DNA of 64,000 bases from an uncultured Lachnospiraceae bacterium (lineage in GTDB: Bacteria; Bacillota; Clostridia; Lachnospirales; Lachnospiraceae): contig CAKRCW010000005.1 in NCBI GenBank assembly GCA_934309145.1, forward strand, positions 1 through 64,000, in the 5' to 3' direction. The notes beneath the pieces were generated by a model that worked only from the letters and a program-made list of their open reading frames with translations, was not told where the DNA came from and did not search any database. Shown one piece after another: positions 1 to 7,612 of the stretch. The translations under genes and the position numbers were made by a program. Each line of letters opens with the position of its first letter. Position 1 is the stretch's first letter.

Positions 1-467
1 ATCGTGGCATGTTCTTTACAGCGCAGCCATGAGGATAAAATATTGCTGACAGCCATTGGAATATAAGAAAACGCTACAATTCTAAAATAAGCCGCACCAG
101 TATTTATAATATTCATATCTTTCGTATACAGTCCAAGAATCTGTGACGGAAAAACACCGGCTGCAAGCAGGAATAATGCTGATATCATAATTCCACAGAT
201 GAGGCTCACATCAAAACTGCACCATGCCTCTTTTGTTTCTTTCGCACCAATAAACTGAGCAATTAATATCCCGGCAACTGTGCTTACCGCACCGATCACT
301 ACTGAAAAAATTAGTGAAAAATTACCGCATAATCCAACTGCCGATATATTTGTCTCACCTGACTGTCCGATCATAATCTGGTCAACAATTGAAAATGATG
401 CCTGCAGCATACTTTGCAATGTGACAGGAATTGCTATTTTACACAACGATTTCATAAACTTTGACAC
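1..467 (-). CDS. MATE family multidrug/Na+ antiporter, N-terminal part (runs off the left edge)
   Basis: About 155 residues are visible; the gene continues beyond the window. The protein opens with a basic stretch (MSKFMKSLCKIAIP) followed by hydrophobic helices. It carries the MATE-like elements 'IVDQIMIGQ', 'SAVGLCGN' and 'GAKETKEAW', matching the start of NorM/DinF-type exporters, which expel drugs or metabolites across the membrane using a Na+ or H+ gradient. The GTG start at 467 shares one base with the TAG stop of the LacI-type gene upstream (TAGTG) and has GAGGAA seven bases before it. The two genes are therefore translationally coupled and probably one operon, with the regulator controlling the exporter. 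The substrate cannot be told from sequence. Confidence 0.85.
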   Translation of the reverse strand, partial: MSKFMKSLCKIAIPVTLQSMLQASFSIVDQIMIGQSGETNISAVGLCGNFSLIFSVVIGAVSTVAGILIAQFIGAKETKEAWCSFDVSLICGIMISALFLLAAGVFPSQILGLYTKDMNIINTGAAYFRIVAFSYIPMAVSNILSSWLRCKEHAT

Positions 468-1477
468 TATAATTTCCTCGTACTTTCCCTTTCTATTAAA
501 TCAACCGGTAACACGATTTCTGTCTTATATTCTGCTCCATCGCGCATTGCCTCCAGACATTTAATTGCTGCTTTTGCCCTTAAGCTTGCTTCCTGATGAA
601 TGGTTGTGAGGGAAGGATTGCTTTCTCGGCTTGCCATGGTATCATCAAAGCCAATTATCTGGATATCCTCTGGAATCCGAATGTTCTTTCCTTGTAAAAA
701 CTTCATAAACTCGAGTGCATAAAAATCGGACACAGCGAAAACAGCGGTAACATTGTTTTTTAACAGCTGCATATATTTATCCTCATAAAAGCACATTCTT
801 TCCTTTTCTGTCTTTGGTATCTCCCATCTATACGTCTCTCCTTGTTCAAAGGCTTTGCGAAAGCCCTCGATACGCTCTTTATCCATGCAGATAAAATTAT
901 CTGCTATGCATAATGCTTTTTTATGTCCCAGCTCCTTTAAATATTTCCCAGCCTGATAACCGCCGTTATAATGATCAATGACCAAATTTACTATCTTTGA
1001 GCATTTTTCAAAATAGCCATCATACACTACAAACGAAATCCGCATCTGATTTCTAAGACTTTCATAATCAGCTTCACAAAATCCAATCAGGATTAGTCCA
1101 TCCATATTCCACATGGATGCAAATACCGGAATCTCTCTGATATCAGATGTCGTTTTTATCATCAGAAAATATCCTTTTTCATTAACCTCATGGGAAAGAG
1201 CATTCAGCGATGACATTACAAATCCATCCTCTAAAACTCTGCCTTCGTACTTTTCATGGTCATTCACCACCACTCCTATGATTCTTGAATTATTTCTCGC
1301 AAGCAGAATGCCAGCCATATTCGGGATATATCCTGACCTTTCAAGTTCCTGCTGGACGCGTTTTACCGTCTTATCTGAAATCTTTTCTGTTTTGCCGTGA
1401 ATCACTTTTGAGACAGTAGCAGTACTAAGACCTAAGGCATCTGCAACATCTACAATTCTAATCCTGTTCTGCGTCAT
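467..1477 (-). CDS. LacI/GalR family transcriptional regulator
   Basis: 336 residues. Residues 3-50 form the LacI helix-turn-helix: IRIVDVADALGLSTATVSKV, then the hinge region with NMAGILLARNN. The remainder is a periplasmic-binding-protein-like ligand domain (IGVVVNDHE, LILIGF, VIDHYNGGYQAG, IGFDDTMASRESNPSLTTI). The last motif is the usual LacI-family dimer and effector region. An ATG six bases earlier (1483) is in frame, but GAAGGA sits directly against it and six bases before the ATG at 1477, so 1477 is the better start. The gene is followed by an overlapping MATE transporter, so the effector may be a sugar-like or other small molecule linked to that exporter; this is inference. Confidence 0.9.
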   Translation of the reverse strand: MTQNRIRIVDVADALGLSTATVSKVIHGKTEKISDKTVKRVQQELERSGYIPNMAGILLARNNSRIIGVVVNDHEKYEGRVLEDGFVMSSLNALSHEVNEKGYFLMIKTTSDIREIPVFASMWNMDGLILIGFCEADYESLRNQMRISFVVYDGYFEKCSKIVNLVIDHYNGGYQAGKYLKELGHKKALCIADNFICMDKERIEGFRKAFEQGETYRWEIPKTEKERMCFYEDKYMQLLKNNVTAVFAVSDFYALEFMKFLQGKNIRIPEDIQIIGFDDTMASRESNPSLTTIHQEASLRAKAAIKCLEAMRDGAEYKTEIVLPVDLIERESTRKL

Positions 1478-1624
1478 TATCATTCCTTCTTCTGTGATAT
1501 TATGATTATATGGTACATTATAAATGTGGAATTTACAAAGGTTAAGCGTATAACCTATTACAAAATTTACATGCGATTTTTGTTAATTTTTACTATTACA
1601 GTATGAATTATTTTTACAAAATTA

Positions 1625-1667
1625 TTAGCACTCACCACTTGACAGTGCTAACAAAATGTTATATATT
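1625..1667 (+). promoter_or_regulatory. CIRCE operator overlapping the hsp20 promoter
   Basis: TTAGCACTC-N9-CAGTGCTAA at 1625-1651 matches the HrcA-binding CIRCE consensus (TTAGCACTC-N9-GAGTGCTAA) with a single change in the right half. A -35 box TTGACA (1639-1644) lies inside the operator. A -10 box TATATT (1662-1667) follows after exactly 17 bases. A repressor on CIRCE would cover the -35 box. The hsp20 gene begins about 90 bases downstream, so HrcA-type heat-shock control of this gene is well supported by sequence. Confidence 0.88.
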
Positions 1668-1754
1668 AAATATAACAAATAAAACAGCGTCCGGGTTTTA
1701 TTTGATAAAGAATGATAATTATATAACATATACATGTTTAAGGAGGAATGACTT

Positions 1755-2195
1755 ATGTTAGTACCTAGTATTTATAGTGATTTAGTAAACAGTTTTTTTG
1801 GAGATTTTGGTGATAATTACAGACAGCAGCCTGCATCTGCTAAGCAGAACACATATGGAATAAGCACAGATGTTAAGGAATATGATGATCACTATAAGCT
1901 TTATATGGAGCTGCCGGGATATGACAAGCAGGATATTAAAGTTGAGCTTAAGGATGGTTATCTTTCAGTTTCAGCTAAGCATACTGAGGAAGCTGAGAAG
2001 AATGATGATGGCGGTAAGTATGTATACAAGGAGCGCACATTTGGTCAGTGCAAGAGAACCTTCTATGTTGGAAAGGGTATCACTAAGGAACAGGTACATG
2101 CCGCTTATGAGAATGGTGTTCTTAAGCTGAATGTTCCTAAGGAGGACAAAACTCAGAAGGTTGAAGAGAATCACTTCGTTCAGATAGAAGGATAA
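1755..2195 (+). CDS. Hsp20/alpha-crystallin family small heat shock protein
   Basis: 146 residues, normal length for the family. The alpha-crystallin domain spans roughly residues 37-130: DVKEYDDHYKLYMELPGYDK, then the strand KVELKDGYLSVSAK and the family-typical AYENGVLKLNVPK near the C terminus (the 'GVL' motif). It is an ATP-independent cytoplasmic holdase that keeps unfolding proteins soluble for DnaK/GroEL. AAGGAGGAA precedes the ATG. It stands alone between a CIRCE-controlled promoter and a terminator, so it is a monocistronic heat-shock gene. Confidence 0.97.
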   Translation: MLVPSIYSDLVNSFFGDFGDNYRQQPASAKQNTYGISTDVKEYDDHYKLYMELPGYDKQDIKVELKDGYLSVSAKHTEEAEKNDDGGKYVYKERTFGQCKRTFYVGKGITKEQVHAAYENGVLKLNVPKEDKTQKVEENHFVQIEG

Positions 2196-2221
2196 TAATT
2201 TTATAGTTTGCTTTTACGAGT

Positions 2222-2273
2222 AAAAGGTGCCGTCTTTTTGGAAGATAAAATTCCATTAAGATGGCACTTTTTG
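2222..2273 (+). terminator. Rho-independent terminator after hsp20
   Basis: AAAGGTGCCGTCTTTTTGG and CCATTAAGATGGCAC form a long stem with G-U pairs, followed by TTTTT. It lies 27 bases after the hsp20 stop codon. Confidence 0.8.
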
Positions 2274-2358
2274 CGTGTATGGATACTAAATATACATAGT
2301 AAAAATTTAACTATAAGAAATAACTAAATAATAACTTAAAAATTTACTAAATGCCATC

Positions 2359-2386
2359 TTGATTCTGTAAAATTAAGTGCTATAAT
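2359..2386 (+). promoter_or_regulatory. Putative promoter of the MATE gene at 2463
   Basis: TTGATT (2359-2364), a 16-base spacer and a consensus TATAAT (2381-2386) lie about 75 bases before the MATE start codon. Confidence 0.55.
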
Positions 2387-2462
2387 GAGTATGCTTTGCA
2401 CATAGAAAAGCAAATATCAATTATTTATAACTGGTAAATATATTACAAAGGAGGCCGGTAAG

Positions 2463-3833
2463 ATGCATGCAGAAAAGACAAAGAAGGCAGCAAGTGTAAA
2501 GGATTTAACTGAGGGTTCACCAATGAAGCTTATAATAGGTTTTGCATTTCCTATGTTTTTAGGATTATTGTTTCAACAATTTTATAGTATGGTAGATACT
2601 ATGATTGTTGGCAGGTATCTTGGGGTTGATCCTTTTGCAGGTGTAGGTTCGACAGGCAGCCTTAACTTCATCGTTATAGGATTTTGTATGGGATTTTGCA
2701 GTGGATTTGCGGTATTGGTTGCACAGAGATTTGGTGCTAAGGACTATCGTGGATTGAGAAAGATGGTGGCAAACAGTATATGGTTAAGTGTGATATTTGG
2801 AGTTTTGCTCACGGTACTTATGATAGTTTTTTGCAAGCCTATACTCAGGCTTATGAATACGCCTGATAATATATTTGAATATGCATACATATATATAGTA
2901 ATAATTTTTGCAGGAATACCGTGTACAATACTTTATAATCTTACCGCGGCTATAATCAGGGCGCTTGGAGACAGCAAATCACCGATTATATTCCTTGCCA
3001 TATCATCTATTATTAATATAGGACTTGACTATATTCTTATAGTAATTGTGGGAATGAATGTTGAGGGAGCAGCACTTGCAACTGTTATATCACAGGGAGT
3101 TTCAGGTGCTATATGTATATTCTTTATGAAAAAGAGATTTGATATTCTACAGATGGAGCAGGGAGACATGAAGCCTGAATCATCTTATATGGTAAGTCTT
3201 ATGGGTGTAGGACTTCCTATGGGACTTCAGTATTCTATAACAGGTATAGGCTCAGTAATATTACAGACAGCCGTAAATGGGCTTGGTTCATTATATGTTG
3301 CCAGCATGACGGCAGGAACAAAGATAACATCACTGTTAATGTGCCCGCTTGATGCATTAGGACAGACCATGGCACCATATGCAGGACAAAATATGGGAGC
3401 AGGAAAGATAGACAGAATAAGCAAAGGCCTTAAATCCTCGGTTATCTGTGGATTTGTTGTATCTGCAGTTATGATGGTAGTAGTTCTCTTGTTTAGCAAT
3501 CAGCTTGCAATGCTGTTTATGGATGAGAAAAATGACCAGATATTAAGCCTCAATTATCGATACCTTGTAATTAATGTAGCATTTTATTTCCTGCTTACAT
3601 TTGTAAATACCGTTAGATTCACTATACAGGGAATGGGATTTTCCGGATTTGCAGTACTTGCAGGAGTGTTTGAGATGGTGGCTAGAAGTATTGCAGGAGC
3701 GATATTTGTGCCGATATTTGGATTTACTGGTGCATGTATTGCGAGTCCGCTTGCATGGCTGTTTGCAGATATCTTTCTGATACCTGCGTTCTTTCATTGC
3801 AGAAAAAAGTTAGCCAGAGCTATAGAAAAATAA
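2463..3833 (+). CDS. MATE family efflux transporter
   Basis: 456 residues with about twelve hydrophobic segments, the expected length for MATE exporters. After a basic cytoplasmic start (ending GSPMKLIIGFAFP) it has the family signatures QQFYSMVDTMIVGRYLG, 'FCSGFAVLVAQRFGAKD' and 'ALGDSKSPI' in the first half. The second half repeats the fold ('GLPMGLQYSITGIG', 'LDALGQTMAPYAGQNMGAGK'). It exports cationic drugs or metabolites by Na+ or H+ antiport. AAAGGAGGCC precedes the ATG. Its own promoter and the bidirectional terminator downstream make it a single-gene unit. It is not a duplicate of the MATE gene at 1-467, and no regulator adjoins it. Confidence 0.93.
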   Translation: MHAEKTKKAASVKDLTEGSPMKLIIGFAFPMFLGLLFQQFYSMVDTMIVGRYLGVDPFAGVGSTGSLNFIVIGFCMGFCSGFAVLVAQRFGAKDYRGLRKMVANSIWLSVIFGVLLTVLMIVFCKPILRLMNTPDNIFEYAYIYIVIIFAGIPCTILYNLTAAIIRALGDSKSPIIFLAISSIINIGLDYILIVIVGMNVEGAALATVISQGVSGAICIFFMKKRFDILQMEQGDMKPESSYMVSLMGVGLPMGLQYSITGIGSVILQTAVNGLGSLYVASMTAGTKITSLLMCPLDALGQTMAPYAGQNMGAGKIDRISKGLKSSVICGFVVSAVMMVVVLLFSNQLAMLFMDEKNDQILSLNYRYLVINVAFYFLLTFVNTVRFTIQGMGFSGFAVLAGVFEMVARSIAGAIFVPIFGFTGACIASPLAWLFADIFLIPAFFHCRKKLARAIEK

Positions 3834-3838
3834 AAGAA

Positions 3839-3878
3839 ATCCCCCTAAACAGCATAATATAATGCTTTTCAGGGGGAT
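3839..3878. terminator. Bidirectional terminator between convergent genes
   Basis: ATCCCCCT (3839-3846) and AGGGGGAT (3871-3878) form a perfect stem; the loop itself contains pairing segments (AGCATaatataATGCT). A-rich and T-rich flanks would serve both the MATE gene (+) and the DtxR-type gene (-). Confidence 0.75.
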
Positions 3879-3891
3879 AAATTATATATTT

Positions 3892-4263
3892 TTATTTGAG
3901 ATCACCAATATAATGTTTTTTTAATGCCTGAAATGTCTCATCACTCAAATCGTGTTCTATACGACAGGCATCTGCATAGGCAGTATCTTCATTTACCCCA
4001 AGAGATATGAACATCTGTGAGAGAACTTTATGACGTTCATATATTTTACAGGCTATTTCCATCCCTGCGTCTGTCAGTGTCAGGTAACCTTTATCGTCCA
4101 TATTCAAATATCCATTTAATCTTAAATTCTTAAGGTAGACGCTTACACTTGGCTTAGACAGACCAAGATGATGGACTACATCAATGGAACGGACATGTTC
4201 ATTTCGTTCACTTAAGTATAATATTGCCTCAAGATAGTCCTCTGCTGATTCTTGTATTTTCAT
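3892..4263 (-). CDS. DtxR/MntR family metal-dependent transcriptional repressor
   Basis: 123 residues from the ATG at 4263 (MKIQESAEDYLEAILYLSER is the standard opening of this family). A longer reading frame exists upstream, but its 39 extra residues do not fit the family and the GTGGGG ribosome site fits 4263. The winged helix-turn-helix covers residues 8-65 (SIDVVHHLGLSKPSVSVYLK). The dimerisation and metal-binding part follows (ERHKVLSQMFISLGV, then ACRIEHDLSDETF). The paired Glu/His residues in 'RIEHDLS' are typical metal ligands. There is no SH3-like third domain, so it resembles the short MntR/IdeR-like form. It sits divergently from feoA-feoA-feoB, whose promoter holds DtxR-like palindromes, so it is the probable iron-responsive regulator of that operon. 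Confidence 0.9.
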   Translation of the reverse strand: MKIQESAEDYLEAILYLSERNEHVRSIDVVHHLGLSKPSVSVYLKNLRLNGYLNMDDKGYLTLTDAGMEIACKIYERHKVLSQMFISLGVNEDTAYADACRIEHDLSDETFQALKKHYIGDLK

Positions 4264-4288
4264 GTATAATACCCCACTTGTATATTTC

Positions 4289-4352
4289 TGCATTACCCCT
4301 TTTATCTGGTACAGATATAAAAAGATAGTATCACAAAAAAGGGGGTAATGCA
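4289..4352 (-). promoter_or_regulatory. Inverted repeat in the leader/promoter of the DtxR-type gene
   Basis: TGCATTACCCC (4289-4299) and GGGGTAATGCA (4342-4352) form a perfect 11-bp inverted repeat, extended by TTTT/AAAA, around about 42 bases. It lies between the start codon at 4263 and a possible promoter at 4354-4380. It could be a pair of protein-binding half sites or a 5' leader hairpin of the regulator mRNA. No named regulator box is recognised. Confidence 0.5.
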
Positions 4353-4370
4353 AACTATAAAATAATAAGG

Positions 4371-4591
4371 TTTCTGTCAAATAATCGTTGGCACGTTTCT
4401 TATCCGGACGATTTCTCTACGGATGATGGATTCCATGCAGGGACGTTTGCGACAGCCGGCACTTAATGAGTGCGAAGCACGAATTTAGAGCCGCTGCTCG
4501 GAGCAATAAGTGGAAACGGTCCCGTAATGGAACCATCATCCGTAGAGAAATCGTCCGGATAAGAAACGTGCCAACGATTATTTGACAGAAA
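4371..4591. repeat. Long inverted-repeat element (about 220 bp) between dtxR-like gene and feoA
   Basis: The left arm 4371-4436 and right arm 4527-4591 are inverted copies of about 65 bp, differing by one inserted base near the inner end. The inner parts continue as imperfect complements. In the middle, a core at 4459-4494 (GCACTTA...CGAATTTAG...CCGC) recurs in the element at 14222-14354. Each end reads TTGACAGAAA outward, so each end could donate a -35 box. No open reading frame is present. It behaves like a MITE-type or structured intergenic repeat; no target duplication was recognised. Confidence 0.7.
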
Positions 4592-4609
4592 TAAATATTA
4601 AAAAAGGTA

Positions 4610-4672
4610 TTGACAAATGAATTAGGTTGAGCTAACATTTCAATGATAAAAGGTTAGTTTTAATGAACTAAC
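4610..4672 (+). promoter_or_regulatory. feo operon promoter with DtxR-like operators
   Basis: TTGACA (4610-4615), a 17-base spacer and TAACAT (4633-4638) form a promoter. The segment ATTAGGTTGAGCTAAC (4621-4636) overlaps the spacer and -10 box and resembles the DtxR/IdeR iron box (TTAGGTTAG-type). A second palindrome, GTTAGTT-N6-AACTAAC, lies at 4653-4672, over or just after the start of transcription. A related palindrome occurs at 8020-8035. Confidence 0.7.
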
Positions 4673-4699
4673 TAATGATAAAAAGAAAGAAGTGAAAAC

Positions 4700-4915
4700 A
4701 TGATGCCTTTATCAATGGTAAATGAGGGAGAAGCAAATGTTATAGCCCGTGTAGGTGGCAAGGATGAAACCAGAAGATTTCTTGAAAATCTCGGACTTGT
4801 TGCGGGTACAGAGGTTACAGTCATATCTACAATTAACGGTAACATGATCTTGAATGTAAGAGACTCCAGAGTTGCCATAGGAAAAGATATGGCAAATAAA
4901 ATCATGGTAGCTTAA
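4700..4915 (+). CDS. feoA: FeoA family ferrous iron transport accessory protein (first copy)
   Basis: 71 residues forming one SH3-like FeoA domain: 'LSMVNEGEANVIARVGG' followed by 'RRFLENLGLVAGTEVTVIS' and 'MILNVRDSRVAIGKDMANKIMV'. FeoA is a small cytoplasmic protein needed for Fe2+ uptake through FeoB. It is the first gene behind the iron-box promoter and is separated by 30 bases from a second feoA. A second ATG follows at once (4703), so the true start could be either. Confidence 0.9.
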   Translation: MMPLSMVNEGEANVIARVGGKDETRRFLENLGLVAGTEVTVISTINGNMILNVRDSRVAIGKDMANKIMVA

Positions 4916-4945
4916 GTGAAATTGACCGGAAGGGAGGAAGATTTG

Positions 4946-5167
4946 ATGAAAACACTGAAAGACGTCAAGGTGGGTGAGACCGTTAAGGTTGTTAAGCTCA
5001 CAGGAGAAGGCCCTGTTAAGAGACGTATTATGGATATGGGTATAACAAAGGGTGTTGAAATCTATGTGAGAAAGGTTGCACCACTTGGAGATCCGGTGGA
5101 AGTAACAGTCAGAGGTTACGAGCTTTCTGTCAGAAAAGCTGATGCTGAAATGATATCAGTAGAATAG
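4946..5167 (+). CDS. feoA: FeoA family protein (second copy)
   Basis: 73 residues from the ATG at 4946, which has GGGAGGAAG nine bases upstream. An upstream GTG (4916) is in frame but lacks a ribosome site. The FeoA core is clear: 'VGETVKVVKLTGEGPVKRRI', 'MDMGITKGVEIYVRKVAPLG', 'VTVRGYELSVRKADAEMI'. The two FeoA copies differ considerably from each other, so they are not a recent duplication. Tandem feoA before feoB is common in Clostridia. Confidence 0.93.
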   Translation: MKTLKDVKVGETVKVVKLTGEGPVKRRIMDMGITKGVEIYVRKVAPLGDPVEVTVRGYELSVRKADAEMISVE

Positions 5168-5200
5168 TGACACAGATATTACATAAGGAGGATACTTATT

Positions 5201-7339
5201 ATGGCAATCACAATTGCTTTAGCCGGTAATCCGAATAGTGGTAAGACAACACTGTTCAATGCATTGACCGGTGCCAGCCAGAGAGTAGGTAACTGGCCTG
5301 GCGTTACTGTAGAGAAAAAAGAAGGAAAATTAAAACACAATAAGGATGTCACAATCGCTGACCTTCCGGGTATTTACTCACTCTCTCCATACACTCTTGA
5401 GGAGGTTGTGGCAAGAAATTACCTTATAAATGAAAAGCCGGATGCTATTCTTAATATCATCGATGGTACTAACCTCGAGAGAAACCTTTATCTTACAACA
5501 CAGCTTATAGAGCTTGGTATACCGGTTGTTATGGCTGTAAATATGATGGACCTTGTAAGAAAAAATGGCGATAAGATAATGATTGATAAGCTTGCTGAGA
5601 AGCTTGGATGTAAGGTGGTTGAGATTTCAGCACTTAAGGGCGACGGAGTTAAGGAAGCTGCTGATTTGGCAGTTAAGCTTGCTACCGAGAAGGCAGATGT
5701 TAAGCTTGTACATAGCTTTGATGAGAAAGTTGAGAGTGCAATTTCATCTGTTGAGGCAAACTTGGGCTCTGAGATAGCAGATGCACAGAAGAGATTCTTT
5801 GCTATAAAGCTTATTGAGAAGGATGAGAAGATTAAGGCACAGCTTACAACCGTTCCTAACACAGATGCAGAGATTGCACAGTTAGAGAAGGACTTTGATG
5901 ATGATACAGAGAGTATTATCACAAATGAGAGATATAATTACATTACATCAATCATTGGAAGCTGCTTAAAGAAGGGCAAGTCAGGACAGAAGCTTAGCGT
6001 TTCAGATAAGATTGATAAAATAGTTACAAACAGAATTCTTGCACTTCCTATATTTGCACTTATTATGTGGGGAGTTTACTATGTATCAGTTACAACAGTT
6101 GGTAGCTTTGTCACAGATTGGACTAATGATGTACTGTTTGGTGATATTATTCCACCAGCAGTTGAGAAACTTTTGAATGCTATGAATTGTGCTGACTGGT
6201 TATCGGGACTTATCCTTGATGGTATTGTAGCCGGCGTTGGTGCAGTACTTGGATTCGTTCCTCAGATGCTTGTACTCTTCCTCTTCCTTGCAATCCTTGA
6301 GGAGTGCGGATACATGGCGAGAGTTGCTTTCATCATGGATAGAATCTTCCGTAAGTTTGGTCTTTCAGGAAAATCATTCATACCTATCCTTATAGGTACA
6401 GGATGTGGTGTTCCTGGTGTTATGGCATCTCGTACAATCGAGAACGAGCGTGACCGTAGAATGACAGTTATGACAACAACATTTATTCCTTGCGGTGCTA
6501 AGCTTCCTATTATTGCACTTATTGCAGGTGCGTTATTTGATGGTGCTTCTTGGGTATCACCAGTGAGCTACTTCATTGGTATAGCAGCAATTATTTTATC
6601 AGGTATTATATTAAAGAAGACAAAGATGTTTGCTGGAGATCCTGCTCCTTTTGTTATGGAGCTTCCTCCTTACCATGTTCCTACAATCGGTGGTGTGCTT
6701 CGTAGTGTGTGGGAGCGTGGCTGGTCATTCATCAAGAAAGCTGGTACAATCATCACACTTTCAACAATCTTCGTATGGTTCACATCATACTTTGGTTGGG
6801 TAGATGGTCAGTTCAAGATGCTTGAGACACTTGAGATGGATCACAGTATACTTGCTAAGATTGGTGAGGCATTTGCATGGATATTCAAGCCACTTGGTTG
6901 GGGCACATGGAAGTCAGCAGTTGCAGCAATCACAGGTCTTGTTGCAAAGGAGAACGTTGTTGGTACATTTGGTATCCTCTACGGATTCGAAGAGGTTGCA
7001 GAAGATGGTGCCGAGGTATGGGGCAACTTACAGGCTTCAATGTCTCAGATAGCTGCATTCTCATTCCTTATATTTAACCTTCTCTGCGCACCATGTTTCG
7101 CGGCGATGGGTGCTATAAAGCGTGAGATGAACAATGGTAAGTGGTTCTGGTTTGCTATCGGATATCAGTGCTTACTTGCTTATGTAGTTGCACTTTGTGT
7201 ATTCCAGATTGGTACATTAGTAATCGATGGAACATTTGGCATATTTACAGCAATAGCTATACTTCTTGTAATTGGATTTTTCTACCTCTTGTTCAGACCT
7301 AACAAGTATGATAAGGTAAATACAAAGAGTGTTGCATAA
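5201..7339 (+). CDS. feoB: Ferrous iron transporter B
   Basis: 712 residues. The N-terminal GTPase domain has G1 at residues 9-16 (GNPNSGKT), G3 in 'DLPGIYSLSPYT' and G4 'NMMD'. A helical linker spans about 165-270. The membrane part has two Gate regions, with 'LEECGYMARVAFIMDRIFRK' and 'GTGCGVPGVMASRTIENERD' in Gate 1 and 'KENVVGTFGILYG' in the second half. The conserved Cys motifs of the iron path (GCGVPG, 'FIPCGAK', 'LLCAPCFAAM') are present. It imports Fe2+ under low-oxygen conditions. AAGGAGG lies before the ATG, 33 bases after feoA2. Confidence 0.98.
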   Translation: MAITIALAGNPNSGKTTLFNALTGASQRVGNWPGVTVEKKEGKLKHNKDVTIADLPGIYSLSPYTLEEVVARNYLINEKPDAILNIIDGTNLERNLYLTTQLIELGIPVVMAVNMMDLVRKNGDKIMIDKLAEKLGCKVVEISALKGDGVKEAADLAVKLATEKADVKLVHSFDEKVESAISSVEANLGSEIADAQKRFFAIKLIEKDEKIKAQLTTVPNTDAEIAQLEKDFDDDTESIITNERYNYITSIIGSCLKKGKSGQKLSVSDKIDKIVTNRILALPIFALIMWGVYYVSVTTVGSFVTDWTNDVLFGDIIPPAVEKLLNAMNCADWLSGLILDGIVAGVGAVLGFVPQMLVLFLFLAILEECGYMARVAFIMDRIFRKFGLSGKSFIPILIGTGCGVPGVMASRTIENERDRRMTVMTTTFIPCGAKLPIIALIAGALFDGASWVSPVSYFIGIAAIILSGIILKKTKMFAGDPAPFVMELPPYHVPTIGGVLRSVWERGWSFIKKAGTIITLSTIFVWFTSYFGWVDGQFKMLETLEMDHSILAKIGEAFAWIFKPLGWGTWKSAVAAITGLVAKENVVGTFGILYGFEEVAEDGAEVWGNLQASMSQIAAFSFLIFNLLCAPCFAAMGAIKREMNNGKWFWFAIGYQCLLAYVVALCVFQIGTLVIDGTFGIFTAIAILLVIGFFYLLFRPNKYDKVNTKSVA

Positions 7340-7361
7340 TAAGAGATTTTTATAACATATA

Positions 7362-7406
7362 GCGGTACAGGGAGGGTGGCTACACTTTTCTATGTACCGC
7401 CTTTTT
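7362..7406 (+). terminator. Terminator/attenuator after feoB
   Basis: GCGGTACA (7362-7369) and TGTACCGC (7393-7400) form a perfect 8-bp stem followed by CTTTTTAT. It lies between feoB and the two small Cys-rich genes, so it may lower their expression relative to feoB. Confidence 0.75.
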
Positions 7407-7432
7407 ATAGGATTAAGGAAGGAGAAACGACT

Positions 7433-7612
7433 ATGACACCTGGAACATTTGTGATATTAGTAATTTTGATAGGAATAGTTGCACTTATAATAAGAAGTAT
7501 GGTGCGGGATAAGAAGAATGGAAAGTCTATTCAATGTGGTGGCGACTGCGGACATTGTGGTGGATATTGTCATCAGATAAAAGAGATTGACAGGGGTGAT
7601 AAGCGTGGGTAA
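7433..7612 (+). CDS. FeoB-associated Cys-rich membrane protein
   Basis: 59 residues from the ATG at 7433, preceded by AAGGAAGGAG; an earlier in-frame start at 7376 lies inside the terminator hairpin and is rejected. One N-terminal membrane helix (TFVILVILIGIVALIIRSMV) is followed by a short cytoplasmic tail with 'CGGDCGHCGGYCH', four Cys plus His that could bind a metal. This small family is found beside feoB in many Firmicutes and is thought to help FeoB; the exact role is not established. Confidence 0.85.
   Translation: MTPGTFVILVILIGIVALIIRSMVRDKKNGKSIQCGGDCGHCGGYCHQIKEIDRGDKRG

Noticed and set aside
280..564. Plus-strand open frame of 94 codons
   Set aside because: It overlaps the MATE and LacI genes on the other strand, has no family resemblance and no ribosome site; it is a shadow.
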